A stretch of 64,000 nt of DNA from Nguyenibacter vanlangensis (lineage in GTDB: Bacteria > Pseudomonadota > Alphaproteobacteria > Acetobacterales > Acetobacteraceae), in assembly GCF_038719015.1 (NCBI RefSeq), contig NZ_CP152276.1, positions 1,870,001-1,934,000 of the forward strand, written 5' to 3'. The translations under genes and the position numbers were made by a program. This document shows positions 53,344 to 60,655 of this stretch, piece by piece (positions within the stretch are counted from its first letter, which is position 1; every line of letters begins with the position of its first letter). The notes beneath the pieces are model-generated. The model was not told the DNA's origin and made no database searches. It was given only the letters and a program-made list of their open reading frames with translations.

Positions 53344-53403
53344 TATCATGTCCATGGAAGTCAGGCGAGAGTTTTGCTGGAGCAGCGAACCTGTCGCCCG
53401 CCA

Positions 53404-54099
53404 TCATCGCGCTATGCGACGCCGCGGCTTGAGCAACAGACGATAGCCGCCGGCTGCCATCGCCTTGGCGCGGGTGACCAGGCGCCGCGTGAAACTGCGC
53501 TGGTCGGTGTCATCCCAGTCTTTGGGCATCGGTCCCAACAGCAATTCGGCCACCTCGCGCAGGCTGGCACCGTGACGGCGCAGGTCGAGCGCCCAGAGCA
53601 TGAACGCCGCCTCCAGTGACCGAGACGTCGGCTTCGGCAGTCGGATCCGTAGCGCGGCAGAGAATTTCGGGTTCTGCGCGAAGCGCCAGAAGGCCAGCGT
53701 GGCGTCCAGCCGTTCGCGATGCCACGGATCGAAGATCGGCATCGGTGCCAGCGGTGTGCCAAACGCGGGCGGGTCGGTTCCGGTGAAAAACAGATGATGG
53801 GTTACGCCCGGCACCGGCATGACGATCAGATGATAACCGTCGGGTGTCGGCCGGCCGACGGACCGACCGCCCCAACATTCCGGTTCGAAGCGGACCAGCG
53901 TATCGGCAACCAGAAGGTCAGGTGCCGGCGTCAGCCACACATGTCCCGCAAGCGCGTCGGCACGCCAGAATACCGGTTCCTCCAATGACGTGCGATCCGG
54001 ATCGGCAAGGAAATCGTACCCCCCAGTGCCGGCCGCGATCCGGCTCAGGCGAAATCCGATCCTCCTGACGGGCGGCCGCGCACTCGGCGCGATAGGCAT
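53404..54099 (-). CDS. DUF2285 protein
   Basis: A 231-residue protein of the DUF2285 family found in ICE control regions: YDFLADPDRTSLEEPVFWRA, PDGYHLIVMPVPGVTHHLFF, FDPWHRERLDATLAFWRFAQ, LRRHGASLREVAELLLGPMP and the end KAMAAGGYRLLLKPRRRI. The likely native N-terminus is the DUF6499 frame next door: family members often carry both in one chain, and homology before YDFLADPD continues only in that frame. ATG 54099 may therefore be an artefact of a frameshift near 54010. Confidence 0.8.
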   Translation of the reverse strand: MPIAPSARPPVRRIGFRLSRIAAGTGGYDFLADPDRTSLEEPVFWRADALAGHVWLTPAPDLLVADTLVRFEPECWGGRSVGRPTPDGYHLIVMPVPGVTHHLFFTGTDPPAFGTPLAPMPIFDPWHRERLDATLAFWRFAQNPKFSAALRIRLPKPTSRSLEAAFMLWALDLRRHGASLREVAELLLGPMPKDWDDTDQRSFTRRLVTRAKAMAAGGYRLLLKPRRRIAR

Positions 54100-54196
54100 C
54101 GCCGCGCCGCATGAACTCGAAGGCGAGCAGATCGTCCGACAAGGTCTCCAGGTAGCGATACGCGGGATTCAGCCGCGCGCGGTCGAGTTTACGCAT
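53918..54196 (-). CDS. DUF6499 N-terminal module, possibly frameshifted off DUF2285
   Basis: It starts at ATG 54196 with the DUF6499 signature RKLDRARLNPAYRYLETLSD, DLLAFEFMRRGDAYRAECAA. The same frame continues SPEPDRGRHWGVRF, where relatives go on with a LADPD-type sequence; that block is found one frame away in the DUF2285 gene. The frame then runs into non-family residues to a stop at 53918. Either a single-base indel near 54010 split a fused gene, or two overlapping genes are made. Confidence 0.6.
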   Translation of the reverse strand: MRKLDRARLNPAYRYLETLSDDLLAFEFMRRGDAYRAECAAARQEDRISPEPDRGRHWGVRFPCRSGSHVIGGTGILACRRACGTCVADAGT

Positions 54197-54324
54197 CCGC
54201 CGGGTCCTCGCGTTCGGGGTGCCGAGATGGGAACCCTTCAGGTCTGGTTGCGGTTTCGCAAAAGAAAGCCCCGCCTGCCGTATCAGCCGATACGTTTCGC
54301 GTATGACGCGATGATCGAGGCTCG

Positions 54325-54564
54325 TTACTCGGCTGGGGTGGCGGCGCGCACGCCCTCGCCGATGCGGCCGCTGGCCGGCACGAAGATCACGCCATGCTGT
54401 TCCAGGATGCGGCGCACTGCCTCGACGGTGCTGGCGCGGGGATCGACCTCGCCGCGTTCCAGCTTGGCCACCGCATTGCGGGACAGGATGGCCCTGTCGG
54501 CCAGTTGCTGCTGGGACCAGCCCAACAAGGCCCGTCCCGCCCTGATCTGTCGCGCCGTTATCAT
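54325..54564 (-). CDS. XRE-family helix-turn-helix protein
   Basis: A 79-residue repressor-type protein: ITARQIRAGRALLGWSQQQL, ADRAILSRNAVAKLERGEVD, EAVRRILEQHGVIFVPASG. It is the first gene of the ICE regulatory region and probably controls the DUF6499/DUF2285 unit and the divergent gene at 54800. An inverted repeat (54618-54631) lies upstream. Confidence 0.88.
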   Translation of the reverse strand: MITARQIRAGRALLGWSQQQLADRAILSRNAVAKLERGEVDPRASTVEAVRRILEQHGVIFVPASGRIGEGVRAATPAE

Positions 54565-54617
54565 GGCGGCACTGGACGCGAACCGGGCAGATCATGACCA
54601 CATGAATGGACTATACG

Positions 54618-54631
54618 ACCATCTTAATGGT
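54618..54631. promoter_or_regulatory. Inverted repeat in divergent promoter
   Basis: ACCAT CTTA ATGGT, in an AT-rich stretch 54 bases before the XRE gene. It is a candidate operator for the XRE protein. Confidence 0.4.
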
Positions 54632-54799
54632 TATATTGACCACTAATGGAAGCAGGCAGTGCCGTCCCCCTGCTGTTACGCAATGTCATCGCGCGATTCG
54701 GGAACCTGCCGCCGGTTCGCGCCTTCTGCTAGGCAATGCGGCGGCATCACCACGCCCGGAGATCACTATGTCCATGACCGGTCAGCACGCGAGGCCCCA

Positions 54800-55087
54800 G
54801 TGACCCGCCCGAAGGTCGATGCCGGCCCGGCCGACGAGTTCGCACCGGCCGGCGAGACGCTGACCGATTACGACCGGCTGCATCTCATCACCTACCTCAT
54901 GCTGTTGGACGCGGTGCGGGACGGCGCGCCGCGCGAAGCGTGCGCGCGCGAGATCCTGCGGATCGACCCCGACCGGGAGCCGGAACGCGCGCGGCATGCC
55001 TATGACAGCCATCTCGCCCGTGCCCGCTGGATGACCGAGACCGGCTATCATTTGCTGAAGGACGACCCGGCGCTGAAGCCGTTCTGA
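54800..55087 (+). CDS. Short DUF2285-family protein
   Basis: A 95-residue protein with the short DUF2285 pattern: GETLTDYDRLHLITYLMLLD, AREILRIDPDREPERARHAY, DSHLARARWMTETGYHLL. It starts at GTG 54800; the frame is open to 54659 but without a better start. An ATG at 54768 with a good ribosome binding site (GGAG) opens an 11-codon reading frame whose TGA overlaps this GTG. Translation may therefore be coupled to that leader, or a frameshift has shortened the N-terminus. Confidence 0.7.
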   Translation: MTRPKVDAGPADEFAPAGETLTDYDRLHLITYLMLLDAVRDGAPREACAREILRIDPDREPERARHAYDSHLARARWMTETGYHLLKDDPALKPF

Positions 55088-55214
55088 CGCGCCGCGGCCA
55101 CGCGGCGCGATTTTTGCCACGACCCGTCTGCGAGCCGGGCACGGCCCGGCGAGCGCCGTTTTCCACAGCCGGATCGCCCATGGGCGATCCGATCTGGAAG
55201 GAGAGAAGGACGGC

Positions 55215-55886
55215 CTATGCGGCCGCCCTCCCCTCGCCTGTGGTCAGCCGATGCGTCGCGGTGGCGACGTGCCCGGCGTCCAGTTCCATGCCCAGCCAGT
55301 CCCGCCCGAGGCTCCGGGCCGCGACCAGCGAGGATCCCGAGCCACAGAACGGGTCTAGCGTCAGACCGCCCGGGGGACAAAACGCCTCGATCAGTGGCCG
55401 CAGGGCCGACACCGGCTTTTGTGTCGGGTGCAGCCGGTTGCCGGTGTAGTCGAAATCCAGCACGTCCGGGATCGGATGGCGCGGCACCTGCACGTCGCCC
55501 TTTGCCAGCAGATAGGCGCTTTCGTGGGCGTAGCGCAGGAACCGGGACGACGAGGCGTATTTCTTACGAAACACAATGTGCCCGACCATGCGGAACCCGG
55601 CCTGTTCCCATGCCTCGGCAAACAGGGCGATCCGGTTCCAGCCATAGAACGAAATGCAGAACCCGCCCGGTTTCAGCACCCGGTGCATCTGGTTCACCGA
55701 GGGCTTGAGCCAGCTTGCGTTGTCGTCGTTGCGGACCGTGCGGCCGTCCCGGCCCTGATACCGCACCAGATAGGGCGGGTCGGTGAGGATGAAATCGACC
55801 GAATGGCGCGGCAGACGGCGCATCAGCGCGACGCTATCGCCGTGGAGGACGGTATTGCGGACGGTCTGGGCTGTCGTGGTGGTCAT
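55215..55886 (-). CDS. DNA (adenine-N6 or cytosine-N4) methyltransferase
   Basis: A 223-residue beta-class amino-methyltransferase: catalytic DPPY in VDFILTDPPYLVRYQG, SAM-binding DPFCGSGSSLVAARSLG at the C-terminal side, and HPTQKPVSALRPLIEA. I start it at ATG 55886 (TTTTAQTVRNTVLHGDSVAL). There is no nuclease gene beside it, so it is an orphan enzyme, as commonly carried by ICEs for anti-restriction or regulation. Confidence 0.9.
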   Translation of the reverse strand: MTTTTAQTVRNTVLHGDSVALMRRLPRHSVDFILTDPPYLVRYQGRDGRTVRNDDNASWLKPSVNQMHRVLKPGGFCISFYGWNRIALFAEAWEQAGFRMVGHIVFRKKYASSSRFLRYAHESAYLLAKGDVQVPRHPIPDVLDFDYTGNRLHPTQKPVSALRPLIEAFCPPGGLTLDPFCGSGSSLVAARSLGRDWLGMELDAGHVATATHRLTTGEGRAAA

Positions 55887-56062
55887 GATCCTGTTCCCTC
55901 TTGGTAAACTCGCTTGGGAAGCACCCGCGCGTGCTTCCCGGAGGCGGGCGACCGCGCGGGAGAGAGGGGGGCGAATGACGGCGGGACCGGCCGGGCTGCG
56001 CGCAAGCGGGGCCACACCCTGCGCCGCACGCGGTCCTGCCGGGCTGTAGCCGGCGTTCGCGG

Positions 56063-56089
56063 GGGAGAGAGGAGAAGCGCCTCTCTCCC
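56063..56089 (+). terminator. Hairpin followed by T-run
   Basis: GGGAGAGAGG, seven bases, CCTCTCTCCC form a perfect 10-bp stem, followed by TGGTCTTTTTC on the plus strand. It has the form of a rho-independent terminator reading rightward, although no plus-strand gene is seen upstream. Confidence 0.4.
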
Positions 56090-56213
56090 TGGTCTTTTTC
56101 ATGTTGTCCGCCATGCCGAGCGTGGCGGACCCGTCATGACCGGAGCCGGAATGGCTCGCCGCAGGGCACCAACGGTCGCTCTGCGTGGACGAATACCTGG
56201 AGCGTACAGAGAA

Positions 56214-56238
56214 ATGCCCCGCCGGCTGGGCGGGGCAT
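56214..56238 (-). terminator. Terminator after DUF736
   Basis: ATGCCCCGCC, five bases, GGCGGGGCAT form a perfect 10-bp stem 9 bases beyond the DUF736 stop. On the minus strand it is followed by TTCTCTGT. Confidence 0.65.
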
Positions 56239-56247
56239 CCTGGCGGT

Positions 56248-56565
56248 TCAGCCGTTGGTGCGGCGGGACCACAGGAGGGAGAAGCCTTCGCCATCTTCCG
56301 CCGAGAACAGGCTGGCGAAGATCGGCTGGGCGAAGCTGGGATCGTCGAGCTTCAGGGAGAGATACTCGCGGCCGCTCTCCTGGGCGGTCTTTTGCCAGGC
56401 GGCGCCGACCTCGAAGGTCTGGGCGAATACCCGGTAATCGGGGGCGCTGTCCCGCGCCTTGTCGGGTTCGGGGACGATACGGATCTTGGCGTTGATGCCG
56501 AGGGTACGGATGGTGCCGGTGAAGATGCCGCTGTCGCCTTTGGTGAAGGTGCCGATGATCGCCAT
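56248..56565 (-). CDS. DUF736 protein
   Basis: A 105-residue protein of the DUF736 family: AIIGTFTKGDSGIFTGTIRT, LGINAKIRIVPEPDKARDSA, YRVFAQTFEVGAAWQKTAQE, LSLKLDDPSFAQPIFASLF. DUF736 genes are a constant part of alphaproteobacterial ICEs and conjugative plasmids and are often highly expressed; their function is unknown. The start is ATG 56565. A long inverted repeat lies about 110 bases upstream. Confidence 0.92.
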   Translation of the reverse strand: MAIIGTFTKGDSGIFTGTIRTLGINAKIRIVPEPDKARDSAPDYRVFAQTFEVGAAWQKTAQESGREYLSLKLDDPSFAQPIFASLFSAEDGEGFSLLWSRRTNG

Positions 56566-56672
56566 AGCCGTGGTCCTTTGCTGGATCGACGCCGCCCCAT
56601 GCGGCCTCGATGGCGATCCGATGGCCGGAGGACGATCGACCCGCACCGCGCGCGGCCGCAGCAACGCGGAGG

Positions 56673-56746
56673 ATGGCGGCCGGCGGCTATTTTGCGGCGC
56701 GAGGAATGACGCACCGTGTCAGGGGAAAATAGTCGCCGGCCGCCAT
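56673..56746. repeat. 21-bp near-perfect inverted repeat upstream of DUF736
   Basis: The arms 56673-56693 (ATGGCGGCCGGCGGCTATTT...) and 56726-56746 match at 20 of 21 positions around a 32-base loop. The length exceeds a normal terminator, and AAAATAG sits at the inner edge of the right arm. It could be a regulatory site, a recombination site or a second transfer-origin-like structure. I see no gene in 56566-56988. Confidence 0.5.
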
Positions 56747-56988
56747 TGCGGGCAGGCGAGCGGCGTCCGGCAGGGTCAGCCAATCGAGAGGTCACAGGGG
56801 CAGCGTGTAACAGAAGGACGCAGGTGACGCCGGCGATCCAGTCATGCCAAGGTCCTGCGATGGCACTGTACAGCCGCTGGAACATGCCACCTCATTTAGC
56901 GGGCTAGCCCCTCGGGCAGACTTCAGATTGGTGCGAGAAGTGCCCAAAAGGGGGTTTTCTGATGCGAAATTCCGATGCAGATTGAGCT

Positions 56989-57534
56989 ATGATTTACGGC
57001 TACGCCTGCGTTTCGAACGACGCTTCGGACCTCATCAGCCCATTCGCCCGCCTCAAAGCGGCCGGGTGTGAACTGGTGTTCCGCGACCACATGGGTGGGG
57101 CGATCAGGAACCGTCCACAGTTTAAGAAGATGATGACTATCCTCACTGACGGTGACGTGGTGATCATTCCGGCGGTCGACCAGTTGTCGTGCAGCACGAC
57201 GGACGTCCTAACCATTGTCCATGATATGCGCCGAATTGGTGCCGGACTTCGGTCCTTGGCTGAGCCAATTGTGGATACAACTGCCGCCTTTTCTGACCTG
57301 GTGATCGCGACACTCGACGTCGCGGCGAAACTGGAGCAGCGACGAATTGTAGAAAGAATAGCGCGCGGCCGTTTCGATGCGAAGGGCCTGGGTGTACAGT
57401 TCGGGAGGAAACCCAAGCTCACAAAGCTCCAACAATGCGAAGCACGCTCACGTTTGGAAGCAGGCGAAACGCAGCGCAGTGTTGCCCGCAGCTATAATGT
57501 CAGCCAGGCGACGATCAGTAGGCTCTCACTATGA
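56989..57534 (+). CDS. Resolvase-fold protein lacking catalytic arginines
   Basis: A 181-residue protein with the layout of a small serine recombinase: resolvase domain (IYGYACVSNDASDLISPFAR to about residue 130) and a C-terminal Hin-like helix-turn-helix (ARSRLEAGETQRSVARSYNV, SQATISRLSL). The serine remains (residue 9, CVSND), but the arginines that normally surround it are replaced. The YARVS arginine is cysteine, and the DRLxRS motif reads DQLSCS. It is probably not a strand-cutting enzyme and may act as a sequence-specific DNA-binding regulator. Its stop overlaps the next ATG (ATGA), tying it to the operon 57531-60150. Confidence 0.8.
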   Translation: MIYGYACVSNDASDLISPFARLKAAGCELVFRDHMGGAIRNRPQFKKMMTILTDGDVVIIPAVDQLSCSTTDVLTIVHDMRRIGAGLRSLAEPIVDTTAAFSDLVIATLDVAAKLEQRRIVERIARGRFDAKGLGVQFGRKPKLTKLQQCEARSRLEAGETQRSVARSYNVSQATISRLSL

Positions 57535-58472
57535 CCAATTCCTACTTAAAGATCGCCGAAGAGGTGTTGAAGAACGAACGTCGGCCGCTCAGCCCGCGCG
57601 CCATTATTGCGGAAGCCTACAAATCAGGTATCGTACCCTGTAACTTATATGGCAAAACCCAGCATAAGACCTTGGGGGCACGCATGAGCGAAGATATTAT
57701 CTCAAAGCGTGACCGCAGCCAATTTTACCGTACATCACCTGGGAAATACTTCCTGCGGGACTTCCTTAATGACCCCGCCATCCCTGAAGACCTTAGGCAG
57801 CCTTACCAAGCGCGTCGGCGACTTCGCGAACTAGTGCGCGGGCCGACGCTTGCAATCATGTCTGGGCGCGTCACCCAACTCGCAAGTAGCGGCCTTATGA
57901 TTGAGCCATCCAGGGTTCTTCGCCTGTTGGTCCGAGGCGTACACACCTACATTAACCCGAGGAAAGGCCACGAAGGGTTCTATGTCGTACGCCCATTCGT
58001 GTGCGTCTTTAAAGGAACGCATGTCCTGACTTATCGCGTCGGTCGCTATCGTGACAATCGCGATAATTTTTTTGCCAAACGGTCAATCGGTTTCTCGACC
58101 TTAGTCACGCCACATGACCAAACACTCTTCAACGCGAAGGACGCGGGCATCCTTGATGTCGGCGTACGAGCAACGATGATTGACCTCGATATTTTATGCG
58201 GCGGCGCCGACTCCGGAGAACTCTCAAGTAAGGCTGAATTGCATAAATTTGTCCTCTCGCATGACGAACCTGGGACGGGTGATCTGTTGGCTGTAGTCTC
58301 GATGGAGTGTCCCACTTGGTTCGAACCCACCCGGCGACGGCTTGCACTCAATGATCTAGAGTGGATGGATATTCGCAATCGCGTTAATAATATTGACGAT
58401 TTCGACCCATGGTCGCGATCGGTTCTCGAAGCATTTTATACTGGAACTCGCGTTTTCGGCAGGAAACATTGA
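57531..58472 (+). CDS. HARE-HTH domain protein of unknown function
   Basis: A 313-residue protein. Residues about 3-78 match the HARE-HTH domain (YLKIAEEVLKNERRPLSPRA, YKSGIVPCNLYGKTQHKTLG, QFYRTSPGKYFLRDF), a fold found in restriction and chromatin proteins. The rest is unassigned. Residues 145-215 (FYVVRPFVCVFKGTHVLTYR, SIGFSTLVTPHDQ, VGVRATMIDLDI) weakly recall Nudix-like proteins but show no intact Nudix box. ATG 57531 overlaps the upstream stop, and its own stop overlaps the TTG of the next gene. Codon use is more AT-rich than in the ICE genes. Confidence 0.75.
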   Translation: MTNSYLKIAEEVLKNERRPLSPRAIIAEAYKSGIVPCNLYGKTQHKTLGARMSEDIISKRDRSQFYRTSPGKYFLRDFLNDPAIPEDLRQPYQARRRLRELVRGPTLAIMSGRVTQLASSGLMIEPSRVLRLLVRGVHTYINPRKGHEGFYVVRPFVCVFKGTHVLTYRVGRYRDNRDNFFAKRSIGFSTLVTPHDQTLFNAKDAGILDVGVRATMIDLDILCGGADSGELSSKAELHKFVLSHDEPGTGDLLAVVSMECPTWFEPTRRRLALNDLEWMDIRNRVNNIDDFDPWSRSVLEAFYTGTRVFGRKH

Positions 58473-59905
58473 CATCGGGACTTCCTAAATTCATTAGCGG
58501 CTCTGTTCTAACCTATTTGGAACATCAGATTGGCAGCGGGAATCCGGTGCCGACAAAAAATGCGCTACAAGATCTATGCAGACTTTACCGACGTGGATAC
58601 CGGATTCACCCCAACAATCATTATGCCATGGAGACAACACTCGTCGGACTCAGCCACAGGAAAACCGACCTAAAGGTCAAGAGATGGGCGTTAAACGGCT
58701 TGGCTCATATCGGCCGCAAAGACTCCCGAGACGCTATAATCAGAGCAATCGAAGATCACGTCAGTGACCCAGAGATTGTTACAGCTGGCGTCGCAGCGCT
58801 TTATAAGCTGAGTAGGATGACAGCCGAAACTGATTTGCGCCGACTTAACTTTCCTAGCCAGATGATTACTCTCGCTGCACTTCAGCATATTAGACCGGAA
58901 GAACTTACTCTCCACGGACTCCCAGTAAATATTCAGACGGCAGATCCGGAAACGATCAAAGCAGCACTGCTAATAATCGGTCTCAATCGTGCACCTCAGA
59001 ATCTTTTAGACCCCAATTATAGCAATGCGGAAATCGTGAAAGTTTTAGGAAAACACGATGATGCAATGGTATCACAATATTCGGTTTGGGCAATCACGGA
59101 GAACTCATCACTCAGCATCAATGACATGGGCATTGATCTTCCAGACGTAGCATCTCGGCCGGACAATGTCCGGAGTTGGGCTTACCGCCTATTTGCCATG
59201 AACGAAACGTATTGTTTACAGAATCTCGACTTTATGGAGCAGGCTACAGAAGACATGAGCATCGAAGCTCGGCTGGGCCTTGCTCGTGGGCTGAAGGACA
59301 CCTTTTTTGGCGAGTTGGTGTCTGTGGTGTTAAACTGGTTTACTAGCGAGATGAATGCCGACGTGAGGCAAGAGATTCTCGATCATGTAATTACGCACTC
59401 CTACAAATCACCGGCATATTATGAACATGCCGTAGACGCTTACCAACGTGCGAATCCAGCGGACCAGGAGCGCATGCGTGGAACAGCTGCTGGAACGGCG
59501 CTTTTCTCAGCTTTCCGGCGTCTCGATTATCAGTCAGAAGGAGACCTATTCGTGACGAATAATACATTTAATATCAACAACTCTCAGGTCGCCGCGCTCT
59601 CTGGGAGTGGGAACGCGGTAAATACCGGACAGTTCATCCAATACACACCACATGTAACCGAGCTGCTAAGAGACGAATTGACGCGCGCCGGTACGGTGAT
59701 TGAAGGGTTGATCATACCCGAGAAGGAAAAAGAGGAGGTGACCGAGGCTATCACCATAGCTCAGGCAGACACCAACAGCAGCACCCTGAAAAGAGTAACT
59801 GAAGTACTCTCGAAGGCCGCAGGAGTTGTGACCAACATCGCAGGGGCCGAGGATACCCTTAATCAAATTATTCAGGGTCTCAGCAAACTAGCGGGACTTA
59901 ACTAG
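58469..59905 (+). CDS. Helical-repeat (HEAT-like) protein with conflict-system-type C-terminus
   Basis: A 478-residue protein that I start at TTG 58469, which overlaps the upstream TGA and follows AGGAAACA; the frame is open to GTG 58409 inside the previous gene. Residues about 50-330 are tandem helical repeats resembling HEAT units (VKRWALNGLAHIGRKDSRDA, DPEIVTAGVAALYKLSRMT). Residues 375-400 hold the turn-rich NNTFNINNSQVAALSGSGNA, a segment type seen in effectors of bacterial immune and STAND systems. A final helical domain (EVLSKAAGVVTNIAGAEDTL) may oligomerise or contact membranes. No enzyme motif is visible. Confidence 0.7.
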   Translation: MTSGLPKFISGSVLTYLEHQIGSGNPVPTKNALQDLCRLYRRGYRIHPNNHYAMETTLVGLSHRKTDLKVKRWALNGLAHIGRKDSRDAIIRAIEDHVSDPEIVTAGVAALYKLSRMTAETDLRRLNFPSQMITLAALQHIRPEELTLHGLPVNIQTADPETIKAALLIIGLNRAPQNLLDPNYSNAEIVKVLGKHDDAMVSQYSVWAITENSSLSINDMGIDLPDVASRPDNVRSWAYRLFAMNETYCLQNLDFMEQATEDMSIEARLGLARGLKDTFFGELVSVVLNWFTSEMNADVRQEILDHVITHSYKSPAYYEHAVDAYQRANPADQERMRGTAAGTALFSAFRRLDYQSEGDLFVTNNTFNINNSQVAALSGSGNAVNTGQFIQYTPHVTELLRDELTRAGTVIEGLIIPEKEKEEVTEAITIAQADTNSSTLKRVTEVLSKAAGVVTNIAGAEDTLNQIIQGLSKLAGLN

Positions 59906-59907
59906 CC

Positions 59908-60150
59908 ATGTCAGATCAATCGCGCAAGCATGCGCTCGAGATTCCTATCATTCCAGGCCAAATAGTGAAATTCCGCTATAAGAACTGGCAGGGCATAGTT
60001 GCCGAACGCACTGCCGAGTTCGAAGCGTTGCTCTTCACGAGCAACGAATGGCATCGTACACCTCAATGGCTAGTCAAAGCGATTGACTTGGACAAGGGCG
60101 AAGTAAGGTTATTCGCTCTACGAGACATGGTACCATTGGACAACGATTGA
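59908..60150 (+). CDS. Small WYL-like protein
   Basis: An 80-residue protein starting 2 bases after the previous stop, so surely cotranscribed. VKFRYKNWQGIVAERTAEFE, ALLFTSNEWHRTPQWLVKAI, DLDKGEVRLFALRDMVPL follow the pattern of a WYL domain, a ligand-binding fold common in defence-locus regulators, without any DNA-binding part. It could sense a nucleic-acid or nucleotide signal for the operon (inference). Confidence 0.65.
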   Translation: MSDQSRKHALEIPIIPGQIVKFRYKNWQGIVAERTAEFEALLFTSNEWHRTPQWLVKAIDLDKGEVRLFALRDMVPLDND

Positions 60151-60463
60151 ACTATCCACGGCCGTATACAAGATCTGAATCGTAATGTTTGATTATGTAC
60201 GGATCTCCGTTTGGAAGATCAATGTAGAGCGCGAGAACTCTGTCTGATATCGACCGGGAGTTACATAGATGCGTGCCATACGCCGCCAAGGCACCGATCC
60301 TGCCGCCGGGCATGGCCGCCAACCACCATCGGTCAGTATCTTCCGCCACCGCCTCTTACCTCCACGAACACCTGTTCCGCCCCGTTCCGTCTGGCACCTC
60401 GTCTGATCTACTAAGACCCTGACAGCATTTTTGAGATGCGCTTTGGATCGGGGACATGGTACG
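60151..60463. other. Junction region without a gene
   Basis: About 310 bases between the WYL-like gene and the second recombinase module. Several short open frames occur, none with family resemblance. If the recombinase acts nearby, its attachment site could lie here, but I see no diagnostic repeat. Confidence 0.35.
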
Positions 60464-60646
60464 ATGACCGACGCCAGCAAGATCGTGCCTGCACGGGAGG
60501 ACGACGCGGCCTCCGACCGCCTCATCCTGACACTGCGCACGCGCGATCCCCGGCTGGTTGCCCTGGTCCGCCTTCTCGCCCGTCAGGCCGCCGACGACTA
60601 TGTCAACGCCGCACGTAATAGGCAGAGGACTGGCCCGACACAATAG
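60464..60646 (+). CDS. Small protein preceding serine recombinase (copy 2)
   Basis: A 60-residue protein (TDASKIVPAREDDAASDRLI, LVRLLARQAADDYVNAARNR). ATG 60464 is favoured over 60431 because TDAS also occurs in copy 1 at 2941 (MTDAS). The RLLARQAADD stretch aligns with RMIGRQMARED there. It ends 9 bases before the recombinase ATG, with AGGAG between, so it is cotranscribed. Its function is unknown; a recombination accessory role is inferred. Confidence 0.6.
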   Translation: MTDASKIVPAREDDAASDRLILTLRTRDPRLVALVRLLARQAADDYVNAARNRQRTGPTQ

Positions 60647-60655
60647 GAGCCGCCC

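Larger units (their letters stand above)
55887..56247. other. Gap with two hairpins, no gene seen
   Basis: About 360 GC-rich bases between the methyltransferase and DUF736 genes, both on the minus strand. It contains the hairpins at 56063-56089 and 56214-56238 and no supportable coding sequence. Confidence 0.4.

Noticed and set aside
57675..58180. Nudix hydrolase domain in the HARE-HTH protein
   Set aside because: The strand pattern is suggestive, but the Nudix box glutamates are not present, so I do not assign the activity.
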